Source of the DNA: Centropus unirufus
Lineage: Eukaryota; Chordata; Aves; Cuculiformes; Centropidae
Length of the DNA stretch: 64,000 nucleotides
Reading direction: 5' to 3'
Assembly: GCA_013397695.1 (NCBI GenBank)
Contig: VYZI01000112.1
Span: 2,305,888 to 2,369,887 of the forward strand
Position numbers and translations under genes: made by a program. Each line of letters starts with the position of its first letter. The first letter of the stretch is position 1. Shown piece by piece: positions 27,601-37,852 of the stretch. The notes under the pieces were generated by a model. That model did no database searches. It had not been told where the DNA came from and saw nothing but the letters and a program-made list of their open reading frames with translations.

Positions 27601-29461
27601 TATTCAGAGTTGAAAGCTGTGCATTATCTCTCTGCAGCTGCTGTTCCAGTTGCATAAATCTCAGCTTACCCTCTGTATTCTCAGCTGAGTAGGCGGCACG
27701 CAAACTGGGTAAGGGGCTTCATACAGGACCCAGCTAGTAGGGAAAATTTCTAGTACAGTCCCAGGTGTCCAATTTGTGAGGACCTCTCAGTTCAGCCAGG
27801 ACCACTCTAGCCCCTCCCTGGCTGCCTGTGCGCAGATGGTACTTGCTAGCCACAAGCCCATCACCAAAGGAGTCACCTAACAAATCCTTCTGCCTCAGGA
27901 GTTCTGCACACAGAGTTTCTTTCAGGGAAATCCTCACTGGGGCTGGCACCCTGGTCACTGTACCCCATGCTGTAGCATAACACAACCCAGAGTGTAGGAA
28001 TATTCAGCCCAAAGATTTTTACCTAACTTTTAGAGGACTCAAAGGTCTGCTCTCGCATGTAGCGGATGCCTTGGACAGATCTATTTAATAAGCAAGCTGA
28101 TAGGCACAAGTTCACAGGACGTGGATCTGTTAGAGTGAGTCCAGAGGAAGGCACAAAGGTGATCAGAGGGCTGGGGCACCTGCCACATGAGGACAGGCTG
28201 AGAGAGCTGGAGTTGTTCTGGGGAAGAGAAGGCTCTGGGGAGACCTTATAGTGCCCTTCCAGTACTTAAAGGAAGCCGACAGGAAGGGGGAGAGGGGCTC
28301 TTTATCAGGGAGCATAGTGATAATACGAGGCTCAACAATTTTAAGGAGAAAGAGGGTAGATTTATATTAGGAAGAAATTTTTTAATGCGAAGGTGGCAAG
28401 GCACTGGAAGAGGTTACCTAGAGAAGTCATGGCTGCCCCATCCCTGGAGGTGTTCAAGGCCAGGCTGGATGTGGGTTTTGAGCAACCTGATCTAGTGGAA
28501 GGCGTCCCTGCTCTTGGCAGGTGGGGTGGATCAAGATGATCTTTAAGGTCCCTTTGAATCCAAACCAGTCTGTGAAACATCTGTGTTTGGAAAACACATC
28601 CCAAAGTAATGCACTGTCAGCCATATATTTATACGTGAACAGGAGTTGGTCCTTCGAATACAAGATCTGACTTGAGAAAATGCATAGGGAGTAGCCACTG
28701 ACATCATATTCCATTACTCTGCAAGGCATAAAACAGGACATGACTGCTGGCATGAAAAGATAAAGGGCTATTTAGCGTTAGCAAGGTAAAATGGCACAGA
28801 ATCTATGCTTCTAGTTAAGCCTTTTTGTGATGAAAATGGAACTATGCTTCTAAGACAAGAGAATTTTTTTTCAGAGTACCTTAAAATTTAGTTTGTTACA
28901 ATAAAACATAAAACCACCCCAACACCTAGATTCCCAGGCACTCACACAGAATGGGGAATGGTTTGTGTTGAAGGAAATTGACTGGAAGATGATAAACAGC
29001 CTTCTGCACAGTTGAAAGTGCACATTTTAAAACCCGTTCTGCTTTTAGAAATTTCATTTTCCATTACATTTTGTCTTCTATTGCATCATTTTGGCAGCTC
29101 ATCTGACAGGATAATTTATGTTTCCATTTCAGGGCCTGTGCATTTTAGTAATTAGCTGACAGGGAGAGCCGTGTTGTACAATAACATTATTTGTGAGTCT
29201 TATTTGTAATCTGAGGTTAACAGAAGGATTCCCGGGGAATTCAGTCTGGTTTTGGATCTGCACTCTGAAAAGGCTGGAAATACAAACTACAAATCACATG
29301 CATCCATGGAACTCTCTTGTCTGGAATATTTTTCTTTTGAAGACAATATCCCCTAATCCTCCTCTCTCCCTTCCCCCCTGTCTACAGAACTTACCTATGA
29401 AGAAGTGATGAGCTTTAAACCCCCCGACTTAAAACTGGACAGCCTGGAGATCGAGCAGTGA
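12511..29461 (+). CDS. MAPK11: MAPK11 (p38 beta MAP kinase) gene, exons 2-12 spliced
   Basis: MAPK11 is a Ser/Thr kinase of the stress-activated p38 pathway. MKK3/MKK6 activate it by dual phosphorylation, and it acts in cytoplasm and nucleus. The coding join is 12511-12640, 13126-13184, 13755-13866, 16290-16319, 16454-16501, 18932-19046, 19168-19239, 20866-20945, 24086-24164, 25539-25712 and 29388-29461 (973 nt, 323 complete residues plus the end of a split Cys). Visible motifs are VAVKK (catalytic Lys), gatekeeper Thr in LVTNLMG, HRD split over exons 5/6, DFG, the TGY activation loop and the CD-type acidic site DPDDEP. The text matches p38 beta rather than alpha: RQKVAVKKLSRPFQSLIHAR, MPQQDLKAVFRGANPL and the C-terminal SLEIEQ. 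All junctions are GT-AG and the frame is intact. With a standard 116-bp exon 1 the protein would be 362 residues, close to the usual 364. Exon 1 is not in the window. Confidence 0.95.
12641..13125 (+). other. MAPK11: MAPK11 intron 2
   Basis: This is a 485-bp GTAAGT...TTTCAG intron. I see nothing else in it. Confidence 0.9.
13126..13184 (+). CDS. MAPK11: MAPK11 exon 3
   Basis: This 59-bp exon encodes VIGLLDVFTPATSIENFNE plus two bases of a Val codon. Donor is GTAAGT. The size and phase 2 end match exon 3 of MAPK12 in this window. Confidence 0.95.
13185..13754 (+). other. MAPK11: MAPK11 intron 3
   Basis: This is a 570-bp intron. It includes an A/C-rich run around 13265-13300 (alternating CCC and poly-A) and no other recognisable feature. 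Confidence 0.9.
13755..13866 (+). CDS. MAPK11: MAPK11 exon 4 (hinge, gatekeeper Thr)
   Basis: This 112-bp exon encodes YLVTNLMGADLNNIVK and continues to LIYQLLRGLK. The gatekeeper Thr codon is at 13765-13767, followed by the hinge Met-Gly. Thr here is the known determinant of pyridinyl-imidazole sensitivity in p38 alpha/beta. The donor AAG|GTACTG is weak at positions +4 to +6. Confidence 0.95.
13867..16289 (+). other. MAPK11: MAPK11 intron 4
   Basis: This 2.4 kb intron ends in TTTCACAG. A more GC-rich patch at about 15100-15500 carries overlapping short open frames on both strands with no recognisable product. I see nothing else. Confidence 0.85.
16290..16319 (+). CDS. MAPK11: MAPK11 exon 5 (30-bp micro-exon)
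   Basis: This exon of exactly ten codons encodes YIHSAGIIHR, the start of the catalytic HRD loop. It lies between TTTCACAG and GTGAGT. Its size equals exon 5 of MAPK12. Confidence 0.95.
16454..16501 (+). CDS. MAPK11: MAPK11 exon 6 (catalytic loop)
   Basis: This 48-bp exon encodes DLKPSNLAVNEDCELR, which supplies the catalytic Asp, the KPSN segment and the metal-binding Asn. It follows a 134-bp intron. Donor is GTAGGT. Confidence 0.95.
16502..18931 (+). other. MAPK11: MAPK11 intron 6 with assembly gap
   Basis: This 2.4 kb intron contains 55 Ns at 16940-16994. The right flank is A-rich (AATAATAAAAAATAATG...), which suggests a low-complexity cause. Several homopolymer A/T runs occur around 17570-18290. 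No gene is seen. Confidence 0.85.
16940..16994. other. Assembly gap (55 N)
   Basis: This is a run of 55 undetermined bases inside MAPK11 intron 6. No coding exon is expected to be lost, because exons 6 and 7 join in frame around it. Confidence 1.
18932..19046 (+). CDS. MAPK11: MAPK11 exon 7 (DFG and TGY activation loop)
   Basis: This 115-bp exon encodes ILDFGLARQTDDEMTGYVA, then TRWYRAPEIMLNWMHYNQT. DFG is at 18938-18946. The dual-phosphorylation TGY motif that defines p38 kinases is at 18974-18982. The APE motif follows. The exon ends in phase 1 before GTAAAC. Confidence 0.95.
19168..19239 (+). CDS. MAPK11: MAPK11 exon 8
   Basis: This 72-bp exon encodes VDIWSVGCIMAELLKGK, then ALFPGND, plus one base of a Tyr codon. 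The DIWSVG segment is the conserved subdomain IX of kinases. The following donor is GTATCCTTAAC, which looks like a minor-spliceosome site. Confidence 0.93.
19240..20865 (+). other. MAPK11: MAPK11 intron 8, candidate U12-type intron
   Basis: This 1.6 kb phase 1 intron begins GTATCCTTAAC, close to the U12 donor consensus RTATCCTTT. Near the 3' end TTCCCTCAA (20848-20856), about ten bases before the acceptor AG, resembles a diverged U12 branch site. There is no long polypyrimidine tract just before TACAG. Minor-class introns are known in MAP kinase genes. The donor match is seen directly; the class assignment is inferred. Confidence 0.75.
20866..20945 (+). CDS. MAPK11: MAPK11 exon 9
   Basis: This 80-bp exon completes the Tyr and encodes IDQLKRIMEVVGTPSSELL, then KKISSEH, part of the MAPK insert region. 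Acceptor is ATACAG and donor is GTAAGA. RIMEVVGTPS is p38 beta-like. Confidence 0.94.
20946..24085 (+). other. MAPK11: MAPK11 intron 9
   Basis: This is a 3.1 kb intron. Short open frames around 21730-22015 occur on both strands and look incidental. No repeat or gene is recognised. Confidence 0.85.
24086..24164 (+). CDS. MAPK11: MAPK11 exon 10
   Basis: This 79-bp exon encodes ARKYIESLPHMPQQDLKAVF, then RGANPL, plus the first base of an Ala codon. FRGANPL is diagnostic of p38 beta. Acceptor is TTCCTAG and donor is GTAAGA. Confidence 0.95.
24165..25538 (+). other. MAPK11: MAPK11 intron 10
   Basis: This 1.4 kb intron contains a possible ancient CR1-like remnant, listed separately. The rest is AT-rich without a recognised feature. 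Confidence 0.85.
24561..24625 (+). repeat. Possible ancient CR1/L3-type 3' remnant
   Basis: The phrases GGACACAGGATACTGGGCTA and CCTCTGGTCTGATCCTGCAT resemble the 3' end of old amniote CR1/L3 elements (ACTGGGCTAGATGGACC followed by GGTCTGACCCAG). It is clearly diverged, so it would be much older than the young avian CR1 tails elsewhere in the window. Confidence 0.5.
25539..25712 (+). CDS. MAPK11: MAPK11 exon 11
   Basis: This 174-bp exon encodes AVDLLEKMLILDSDKRITAS, then EALAHPYFVQYHDPDDEP and DESIENKERTIDEWK. It holds the end of the kinase domain and the acidic common-docking region (DPDDEP) that binds activators and substrates. Donor is GTAACA. Confidence 0.95.
25713..29387 (+). other. MAPK11: MAPK11 intron 11
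   Basis: This 3.7 kb intron includes an (AAAAT)-like run at about 26510-26531 and a CR1 copy at 28121-28575. No gene is recognised. Confidence 0.85.
28121..28575 (+). mobile_element. CR1 LINE, 3' portion, 5' truncated
   Basis: About 455 bp match the typical avian CR1 3' region: GATCTGTTAGAGTGAGTCC, GAGGACAGGCTGAGAGAGCT, GACCTTATAGTGCCCTTCC, CCATCCCTGGAGGTGTTCA, GATGATCTTTAAGGTCCC. The usual terminal ATTCTATG units are replaced by CAGTCTGTGAAAC, so the tail is decayed. It lies in sense orientation inside intron 11 and retains no intact reverse transcriptase frame. Confidence 0.92.
29388..29461 (+). CDS. MAPK11: MAPK11 exon 12, C-terminus and stop
   Basis: The final coding piece is ELTYEEVMSFKPPDLKLDSL then EIEQ and a TGA stop at 29459-29461. 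It follows CCCTGTCTACAG. The tail lacks the proline-rich EPPKPP stretch of the human protein but keeps the SLEIEQ end. Confidence 0.95.
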
Positions 29462-29764
29462 ACGCAGGCAGCTCTGCCTCGCCTGCTGCACTACGAAGAC
29501 TGTTGGAATATAACCATGCAATTTAACCTGTGGTCAGGCATCGATTTTACTATCCAAAGATGATGGAGAACATGTGGAAAAGCAGAAGCGATACACAGAA
29601 GCCAGATGTTGTCTGGTTTGGGTGGGGTTTTTTTGCCTTGTAATATGAATGTATTCCCGACTCGCAAAGAGTGATAAAGAACTGCTTCATCCTGACAAAA
29701 TTATGCACTGAGTTCTGTCGAGCTGTGCGTTCTGCATGTTTCATTTTATCAGTTGTACTGCCAA

Positions 29765-29770
29765 AATAAA
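29765..29770 (+). promoter_or_regulatory. MAPK11: Candidate proximal poly(A) signal
   Basis: This is the first AATAAA after the stop, about 300 bp downstream. It is followed by T-rich AACTTTTAAAATTAATTTT. Confidence 0.6.
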
Positions 29771-30034
29771 GGTAACTTTTAAAATTAATTTTAAAATTGT
29801 GCATTTAAAGCATGAATGTATACAAACATAAACATAGAAGCCCATACAAGCAATCCATTCTTTTTCGGGCATTTTATCTGTCCGTTTTCGTATTATTTAT
29901 AGTTAGTGCCTTTAAGAAGAGACGGTGTGGTAGTGAGATAGACAGAATATGCATAAGTAGTCATATCTGTGGTGGTCTTACAAATTTACTGGATGTCTCT
30001 CAAGCAATCTTAACACCGGCTGAAAGTCAGTAGA

Positions 30035-30040
30035 AATAAA
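30035..30040 (+). promoter_or_regulatory. MAPK11: Candidate alternative poly(A) signal
   Basis: This AATAAA is followed within 20 bp by the T/G-rich TCTTTGTCTTCTGTTCCC, a plausible downstream element. It is arguably the best of the three candidates. Confidence 0.5.
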
Positions 30041-31171
30041 TCTTTGTCTTCTGTTCCCATTCAAGTGTCTGCTCTCATTATTTTCCCCATGTGTATTCTG
30101 CACAATTCCCATTTGTGAGGTGATTTTATTTCGCAATGGTGCTCCTATCCGTGCTGATGGCAGTGCAAGAGGGGTCAGATCACTTCACAGCTTTGAATTA
30201 AATATTCATCACTGTCTTATTTCCCTCCACGTAGTCCTTGGAAAAATAATCCAATAATTGCCATTGGAAGAGATGACCAAACAAGAGGATTTAAGAATTC
30301 GATTGTGGAAAGCTGAAATATCAATCTCATCAGTTTCTTTTGAAGCAAAATTTTCAAAGCTTTATAGCTCGGAAAAGTTGGAAAATTAAATAATAAATTG
30401 CGAGATATACCAGATAGTGAGATTTCTTAAAGAAATATGTCTGATATCCCATTGACAGCCCAATACTGGAAGAGGAATATCCTTTGGCATGAGGCCTCTG
30501 CTGGTATCCTGACTGTGTCTTGCCACATACTGTGATCCGCAGTTGTTCAATGTTGTTCATTTTTTGTCTCATTCTCACTCTGTCAGTCTCATTTTCGAGG
30601 TGGCTTTTTATAATACTTAGGTTTTCCTCAACTTTTGTCATTAAGACTCAGCTGTAAAGTTATTACACGAGGTAATGAATTCTACTGCATTTGTTTACCT
30701 TCCTCTGTATCTTTTCTATGTAAAAAGAAAAGCTTTTTCTTAATAAACAGACTAAAAAAAAATCAAGTCCGAGAACTTTGATTTTTCAGAGATACTTGAT
30801 AGATTTTCTTCGAGAAACAGAAATAAGCATTCCATCTGGAAAACATGCTCCTACTTTGGGGACTAAGGGAAGTGGTGGACTGTTATTGATAATGTTGGCC
30901 AGTTGTATGATATTTATGACCAGTGAAGAAGCCACTTCCATTCAACTTTCTGCAAGGCATTTTGATCTGAAAGTAAATGCCTGGGGGGGATTCCTTGAGA
31001 GCCCTCAAGTGTGGTTTGGTCATGATTGCTCTGACTTCCTACGAAGCTGGATGAGGCCTGCAATGGTCATGAAACAACGTAAAGTTGTAAATACTTAAAT
31101 TATTTGTCTGACTACACTATGAGAATAAGTCCTTAGTCATGCCTTAGATATATTTTTTTTCATTTATTATA

Positions 31172-31261
31172 TATATTATATATAAGATATATAATATATA
31201 TTATTTTTTTATTTTTTTTTTTTATATTATATATAAGATATATAATATATATTATTTTTTT
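31172..31261. repeat. Two exact 39-bp AT-palindromic repeats
   Basis: An identical 39-bp sequence occurs at 31172-31210 and 31223-31261. Each copy is itself nearly palindromic (TATATTATATAT-AAG-ATATATAATATA), so either could form a hairpin or cruciform. The copies are separated by a 12-bp T-rich spacer. Confidence 0.9.
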
Positions 31262-32566
31262 CATTTATTTAATTTACTTCGCTTAACAGAGAAGTAACTC
31301 AGAGCTCTATTTTCTCTGGAATCTGATAATGAGCTTTCTAGCCCATTCTGCAACACTGTTCCAGCTGGAAGGGCAAGGAGGAAGCAAAGAGATTTCACAA
31401 CCTCCTGCATCGAACAGTAATTAATTAAATGTGGAATTTGTCCCATCATTTGTATAATCCCATTTCCTGGCTCCGAGGGTGGCTGTCACCAAATATTTCA
31501 AAGGATGTGGAAAACTCTGTGGTAGGCAAAGACCAGACAGTCTGCTCTTGCCATAACTCTGCTGCTTGTGGGATGTGATGTACTGGAGGTGCATCACTTC
31601 CAAAATTTGCCAGCAACTCTGAATATCCCTCCGAATATTCCCTCTGACATTCAAAGATGTAATTTTTTTCTAGGAGATAAATTATGTAGGAAGAATACGA
31701 GCAGAGCCACATTTAAACTAATCAAAGCTGACAGTAATGGGTAACAAGAGCTCAGCTATTTTTAATGAAATACAATCAAAACCCATAAATCGTCTCGTTT
31801 TAATGTCAAGAAAACCAGCAGGGAGAGGGACATCTTTTTCCTAGATGTGCAAAGTGAAGGCAATTTCTTAGACCTCAAAAGCCACTAATTAAAAGGTTTT
31901 TTTCTAGAGCAGGTAATGCTCTCCCTTGTGGTAATCCAGCCTTGGACTGCGGCGTGGTGAGTTTATCAGTTTCTAACAGCAGGACGGGGTAATTGGAAAG
32001 CCCGTACCCTACTGGGAGAGAAAGGTGGAGGGCCTGGCGCTAACAATGCTTATCGTTGGAGCACAGGTGGAAAAAACCATTTGTCAGCCAACACAAAGGC
32101 AAGGACAGGCAAACAGCAAGGAGAGAGGGCTTTGTCAGGCATTGCAACAAAGGCAGGGCGCTTGGAAGTAAATTTTCCACAGTAAATATAAAAGTCAAAG
32201 ATTTTATTTTATAAGCTTATTTGCTATAAATGTCTTTAATTAAGGCATCGTTTACACGGCCCACATTTTGCTTGAAAAGCTTTTAGCAGAGCCTGCTTAA
32301 ACTGGGGAGTTCTTATCTCCGGACAAAACTCTCGTTCTCACCATTTCAATTTTGCTTTCGTAGGTCTCTGCACATTGCGTCTTAGAGAAAGTGTTGCAGG
32401 TTTTAGCCCCCGCTAAATTAAGTTGTTTATCACCTTGCAAAGCACAGAAGGGACCCTCGGAGGAGCATGGTTGGGTGGTGTTTGTGGAGGAGGTGGCTCA
32501 GGTTCCCACCCGGGGAGGGCACAGCTCTCCGAGGGGACTCTCTGGTGAATTACTGCCATTGTTAAC

Positions 32567-32612
32567 AATTTACTTCTAATCTGAATTTACTTCCAATCTG
32601 AATTTACTTAAT
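32567..32612 (+). repeat. Short tandem duplication (about 19 bp)
   Basis: ATTTACTTCTAATCTGA is immediately repeated as ATTTACTTCCAATCTGA, then ATTTACTTAA begins a third copy. It is a local duplication with no evident role. Confidence 0.8.
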
Positions 32613-35600
32613 TTCAGCTCTCAGCCACAAGAGCTTGTTATCCCTCCACCTACTGAACTGAAATCGCTTCTAGTATTTATTATTCTAATCAGCGGTAAGT
32701 GCAACCTTAAGCCTAATAATTTCATCATTGCTAGAAGCAAAAGGAAAAAGAATTCTTTTGCATACATCTCAGTCTTTCAGCTGGAAAAGTATGCGCCACA
32801 TTTGTTCGAAAATCTTTATTTTTTTAAGCTCTCTAACCTCGTCAGCACTGCAGCGGGAAGTCAGTACGCTGCAGCGAATGCAGAAATAAAGATAAGAGCA
32901 AAGAATTCTTCAATTTGCAATGTGCTAATGGAAACAGAAAGTGAAGAAGTTTTAGAGGAAAAGCATGGCATTCCAGGGTTCCACTTGTCATAATACACTG
33001 AAGTCCCTCCTTGCAAAACACATGAAGTGGCTACACTGTCATGAAACAGCAGGATCAGTATTAACTTGGGGAATTTATGGGGGCGGAATAGTAGGAAATC
33101 AGGTAATCGGTGCTGATATATGAAAAAAGCCATTGTCCACCAGTGGGTCGAGAGCATGAATTAGCAGAGTTGCAGAATTCCCCTGAGTGATCTTGGCATG
33201 TCTTTGATGTGCTGCAAAAGCTGAAAGCGAGAAGGAAGCAGGGTCAGCCCGCTGCAGGACCCAGCCCAGTCAGCTCACCCTAGACAGGAGGGGCACAGCC
33301 CTTCGAAGGACAAAATGCTGGCAGCAAAAGCACTTTTGACAGAAGTCAGCCAATACAAAAGCCACTTCCTTCCTTCCCATCCTGCACACTCCTGGATCGC
33401 AGCAAGAAAACAGACCTTCACCTTCCTGACACTTGGGACCTGGTCAACCGGTGAATCTGTTTAAAAAATACCATATTTATAGCAGCACGTATTAAGTATC
33501 CTTTGACAGATTGTAAAGTGCTGTCTTGGCTTAAGAACCCTTGACAGAAAAAGTGGCAAAGATTTAGCTCTTGCTAAAAGAGAGCTGCACGGCGAGGTAG
33601 GTAAATGGTGTCCTTTGGTAGCACCAGAAAGGAGTTCAGCCTCGCTAGATCCATCTCTTTTTAGGAAGAAACTAATAGCAGTGCCTCTGTTTGCTTTAAA
33701 AGCAGCTGCTTGTTTCTCCTACACCTGAGCTTGTCCGCGAGTGTTCATGGATATAACCCCGCTCCCTAAAGCCAAGCCTTAGGCAATCAGCACCCTTGCA
33801 GGCGCGAGAGTACCAAGTGTCATTAATTTATGAGTCTAGGCAAAAAGCTGAAGGGTTTTTATGGAACTCGCACCAAGAGGCTCAGAAAGCTGCATTAGCT
33901 TAGCCGCCACTGACCTCCTTTCTGCTGTAAGATAAAATATTGAATGGATATGCCTAAAAGGCTCTACGTTTTCACTCCAAGGAGGGAATATATTTTGATT
34001 TTCCCGTGTGAACACTGATCTTCCAACCAATCTGACACTTAATCTGTTAGGTAGGAAAATTCCACATAATAAATGAAACTGTTCTGTTAGTCTTCAGTCT
34101 CACATGGATACAAACGCTTCAGTTTGCGCTTTCATAGTCCCTCAGCTTCAATTATTGTCACAAATTAAGATGTGTAACACGGTATGGAGGCTTGAGCTAG
34201 TCCTTTTAGGTTCCAGTTTGATCACAAGGAATACTGAAATACTGCATCACAGTGGCAGCCCTGAGACAAATATAAATTGCTCCTGCTGTAAGTGGCAGCC
34301 TCCACCGGGCCATACCCTGCTCCTTACAGAATAACATCCTGTAGATTAGCACCAAGATAATATATTCCTATTTCATAGTCATTTTATAACAGAGTCCAAG
34401 GGCTCAAATCAAGAATAAATCCGAGTTACATTATATTCTATCAATAATTAACACAGTGTCCTGTCCAACCCTCCGGCTGTGATGGAAACGCAGCTTATGC
34501 GTGAATGTTAAGGGGGCTGGGAAAGACAGTACCTCAAATTTTTGAGGGATTTAAACAGGTGTTGTGCACAACTGTTTAACGGCAAATCTAGAAAGCTAGC
34601 AGTGATATCTTTTAATGTTTTTTTGTTATGATTTCTTCATTGAAGTCGAGAGTCTCTCAGGCACAGAAGTACTTTTTCCTATGTGTTCTCCGTCATCTCA
34701 GATGTGGTGGTTTAAAAACTACGCGACAGTTGATTGCAGAAATTAATATGAAGAGGATGTTTAGGAAATCTCCGAGGAGAAAGAGTTAGGAGAGTGTTAA
34801 AAGCAATTGGTTTACAAATAGCCTGTCTCCTATCCCCTGCACCCCGCTTCCTCCATGCCCCTCCAGCAAGCAGGGATAATGGGGTGAACAGTTTCTTAGT
34901 AAGTTCCCGCTGGACCTCCTGAACAAATGAAATGGCTAGCTTAAAAAACAAATTTGCTTCAAAAAAAAAAGCTAAAAAAATAAAAAAAAATTAGGTGGTG
35001 CCTCTTTATACCTTTCTGCTGATGGCTGAGTGCTCTCAAAGCCTCAGGGGTGCTGCGTGACACAGAAACTGGAGCTGAGGCACTCTGCTCAGGGGTCAGA
35101 GAGACAACACAGCAAAGTTGCAAAACAGTTGGCAGCGGCTCCACTGGGGAAGGGTGGGAACACAACAGCATGGGAATATTTTCAGATTCAAACTGAGGGT
35201 TTGGTTTTTTTATTTAAGCTTTACTTCTTATTGTAACAAATAATATGGAATTCCTCTCTCCGTGGCGATGTAGGTCAGTAGCCAAGAGTACTTGTTTGGA
35301 GGTGGCAAGAAAAAGCTGGTTAAAAAAATTATACTCTAGGAATCAGCTTTTGACAACTCAGAAATATTTTTATATTTTAATATTTTTATTTCATTTAAGG
35401 TATATTTTACAGAACTAAAGTACTCATATGTGAATTGGTACATCAAGAATAAAGTAACCGTGAAACAAGGGCATCTTACAGACAGAAACAGACAGAAAGG
35501 TGAGAAGATGCTTGATTTTTCCAGAGACCTTGTAGGATCTCCTGCTCTCCCTCAGCTGAATCCACGTTGCCAGAGCTCAGACTGAGGGATCCCAGTCCCT

Positions 35601-37479
35601 CTCCCTGCTCATGCCGATCCATCTCCTTTGCCCAGGGCCAGCAGCCAGCCTGCAGTCCAGCTCCTGACTAAGTTGTGCCATTTTGTCCCTGCTAATAAGC
35701 AGGTTTGTTGTGAGCAGTGTTGCCACCAAGCTCTCCAATCAGACTCCATCCCTGCAGAACTGCTCAGGAAAACACGGTGAGCCTTCTCGGTGCTCTCTTG
35801 CAGAGCTCCAGCACCAAAGCCTCACATCCAGGCTGGTGTGTAAATTGAGTTCACAGCCCCCAAAAGGAGTAGAAAGACTACAGGAAGCGTCCCATCTACC
35901 TCATGTGCTTTGCAGCTGATGGCAACCTTCCAACGCACTCAAAGCTGGCTCTTCAGAAAAAAAATAATCAACAACAGTATCAAAATGAATGTTTTTTTTT
36001 CCTGGAAACCACCTTGACAATCTTTGCTGTATGGAATGGGCATTAGAAAAGTAGGATTTTTACATCATCAGTGCATTCATTGTCATTTATTCATGATGCT
36101 TGAAGAAGGTCCCTTTTTGTTCTGTCAGCTTTACAATAGACATATCCCAAAAGCAGAAACATCTGATGAAATTCCTTTTTTAACTTACCCTGTCGCGCAC
36201 ACACTGACTAGGATAAGATACGGCTGTAGCATCCTATTGATCTCATTGCAACAGATTATTTTCTTTGGGAAAACATATCACCAAGTATCCAGCCAAGCCT
36301 AATAGGATGCTGAGGCTCATGCAGTTTGTGACGCTGCCGTAAGACCTATCAGCTGTGGATGGATCCAAGTTTCTCTTCTCACTCCCTTCATAGATACTTT
36401 AAGGGATTTTATTGAAAAAGCTTCCCTTGTTACACCAGCGCTGATTTCCTAGTCTTTTCAGCAAGTTTAGAAGTTCATCTGCTATATGAATGACCTAATA
36501 GTGGTCATCCATCCCAATGGACCAAATGGACCACCCGATGGTGGCCATCCATCTATAGGAAAGTATACCTAGATACTTGTATGAAGGAAAAACATGGGAA
36601 AACCAGCATTGGTCAACTTCCTCACTGACTTCAAAATACCTTAGAAAAGTGGCTCTGTAACAGTCTCAGCTTCTGCACAAGTCTCATTTCCTCAGTGCTG
36701 GGTTAGTACTTTCATGTGTTGCATCAAAACCCTGTTTTCTGCCTGGATAAAAAGCAAGCAGTAAGAAAGCCTCATTTTGCCCCAGCTGGATAAAGTAACA
36801 GTAGGTGAAGGATCAAAAGTAGAATTAATCCTTACTGCATTAGAAACACTTCTAACATAAAAAGCAATTTAACTCGTGGGCTGGCTCAAAACCGCGTGGA
36901 AGCTGCTTTATCCTTCACCTTGCCCATGCCGCCCAGGCATCACCCCAATGGCAAACGGGGCATAAAAGTGAATTTTAAAGGCAAACCTGGGACAGCGGGC
37001 TTTAAAAGCAAAGACGTACCATTAATCTAAGACTTGACACGAGTCTGACATTACCGGCCAAATGTCAGAAGGTTGCTCTCTGTCCTCACAAAGCCCGGGG
37101 GTCAAGCAGGTCTCCTGTCAGCAGGGAACAGCGCTGGGACACACGGCTGGTGGGTGGAAGGACGCTTTCCTCCTCTGCCCTGGCAGGAGGAGAGAGGGCA
37201 GGGCTGCCCTTCCACATGTGGCGGTCAGGCACGAGAAGATCCCATGGCAACCACCAAAAAGGCCTCAGAAACAACAAAACTTGGCCGGATCGCCCCTTTC
37301 AAGCGAAGCCACAAACTGAACTGTAGTGACAGCGAGCCTGAAATTCCGAACCTCAGCGGCGCTGCCCAGGGGTGAAGTCAGACAAAACAAAGGCTTCACC
37401 AGACCCTGAAAGACGAGAATTTTGATCGTATTCACACAGAGGACACATAAGAAGTTTTTTAGAGCAGGTCTTTGCTTCC

Positions 37480-37852
37480 CAGCCCAGGCCTGTTCCCTAT
37501 GGATCGGCTGAGAAGGACGCTGCTCTCCATCCTCCAGCTCCGCAGCCGTTCCCGGCTCCTACTTGAGCCTTTCCCGTCGCTCCAGCCATGCTCAGCCCCA
37601 CTCGCCCTGGGCAACCTCCCGCAGCGCATCCTTCCCTCTTCCTGACTGCCCAGGCACTGGGGGCTGACCCGGAGGTGAACCGGGAAGCTCCACACCTTGG
37701 CGCAAGGGCGTCTCGACCCTCGCTTTTTCCCCCGATCCCGCACCGCCCATCCCGCACCGCCCCAGGTGCCGGGCAGGGCGGGCGGCGCCGCTCGCCCCAA
37801 GCCCAGCCCCGCGCCCGCCCCCGGGCTCTTTGTTGGCGGGGGACGCAGCGCC
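37480..37852 (+). promoter_or_regulatory. MAPK12: MAPK12 promoter and 5'UTR, GC-rich CpG island
   Basis: Base composition switches sharply from AT-rich to very GC/CpG-rich just before the MAPK12 start codon. Sp1-type GC boxes are visible: CCGCCC at 37743-37748 and 37757-37762, and GGGCGG at 37776-37781. No TATA box is seen near the start, which suits a housekeeping-type promoter with dispersed initiation. The CpG-rich character continues through exon 1, the minisatellite and exon 2. The transcription start is not resolvable from sequence. Confidence 0.75.

Larger units (their letters stand above)
29462..30747 (+). other. MAPK11: MAPK11 3'UTR and downstream flank
   Basis: This is AT-rich sequence after the stop. 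AATAAA hexamers occur at 29765-29770, 30035-30040 and 30742-30747, so the transcript may end near about 29790, 30060 or 30770. The true end is not determined from sequence alone. Confidence 0.6.
30748..37480. other. Intergenic region between MAPK11 and MAPK12
   Basis: About 6.7 kb lie between the last plausible MAPK11 poly(A) signal and the MAPK12 CpG island. I see a duplicated AT palindrome, a small direct repeat and A/T-rich blocks. Open frames are short and have no family resemblance. No RNA gene is recognised. Confidence 0.7.

Noticed and set aside
12511..29461. Possibility that the first gene is MAPK14 (p38 alpha)
   Set aside because: RQKVAVKK, SLIHAR, RIMEVVGTPS, FRGANPL and the SLEIEQ end fit p38 beta, and adjacency to MAPK12 matches the known MAPK11-MAPK12 locus.
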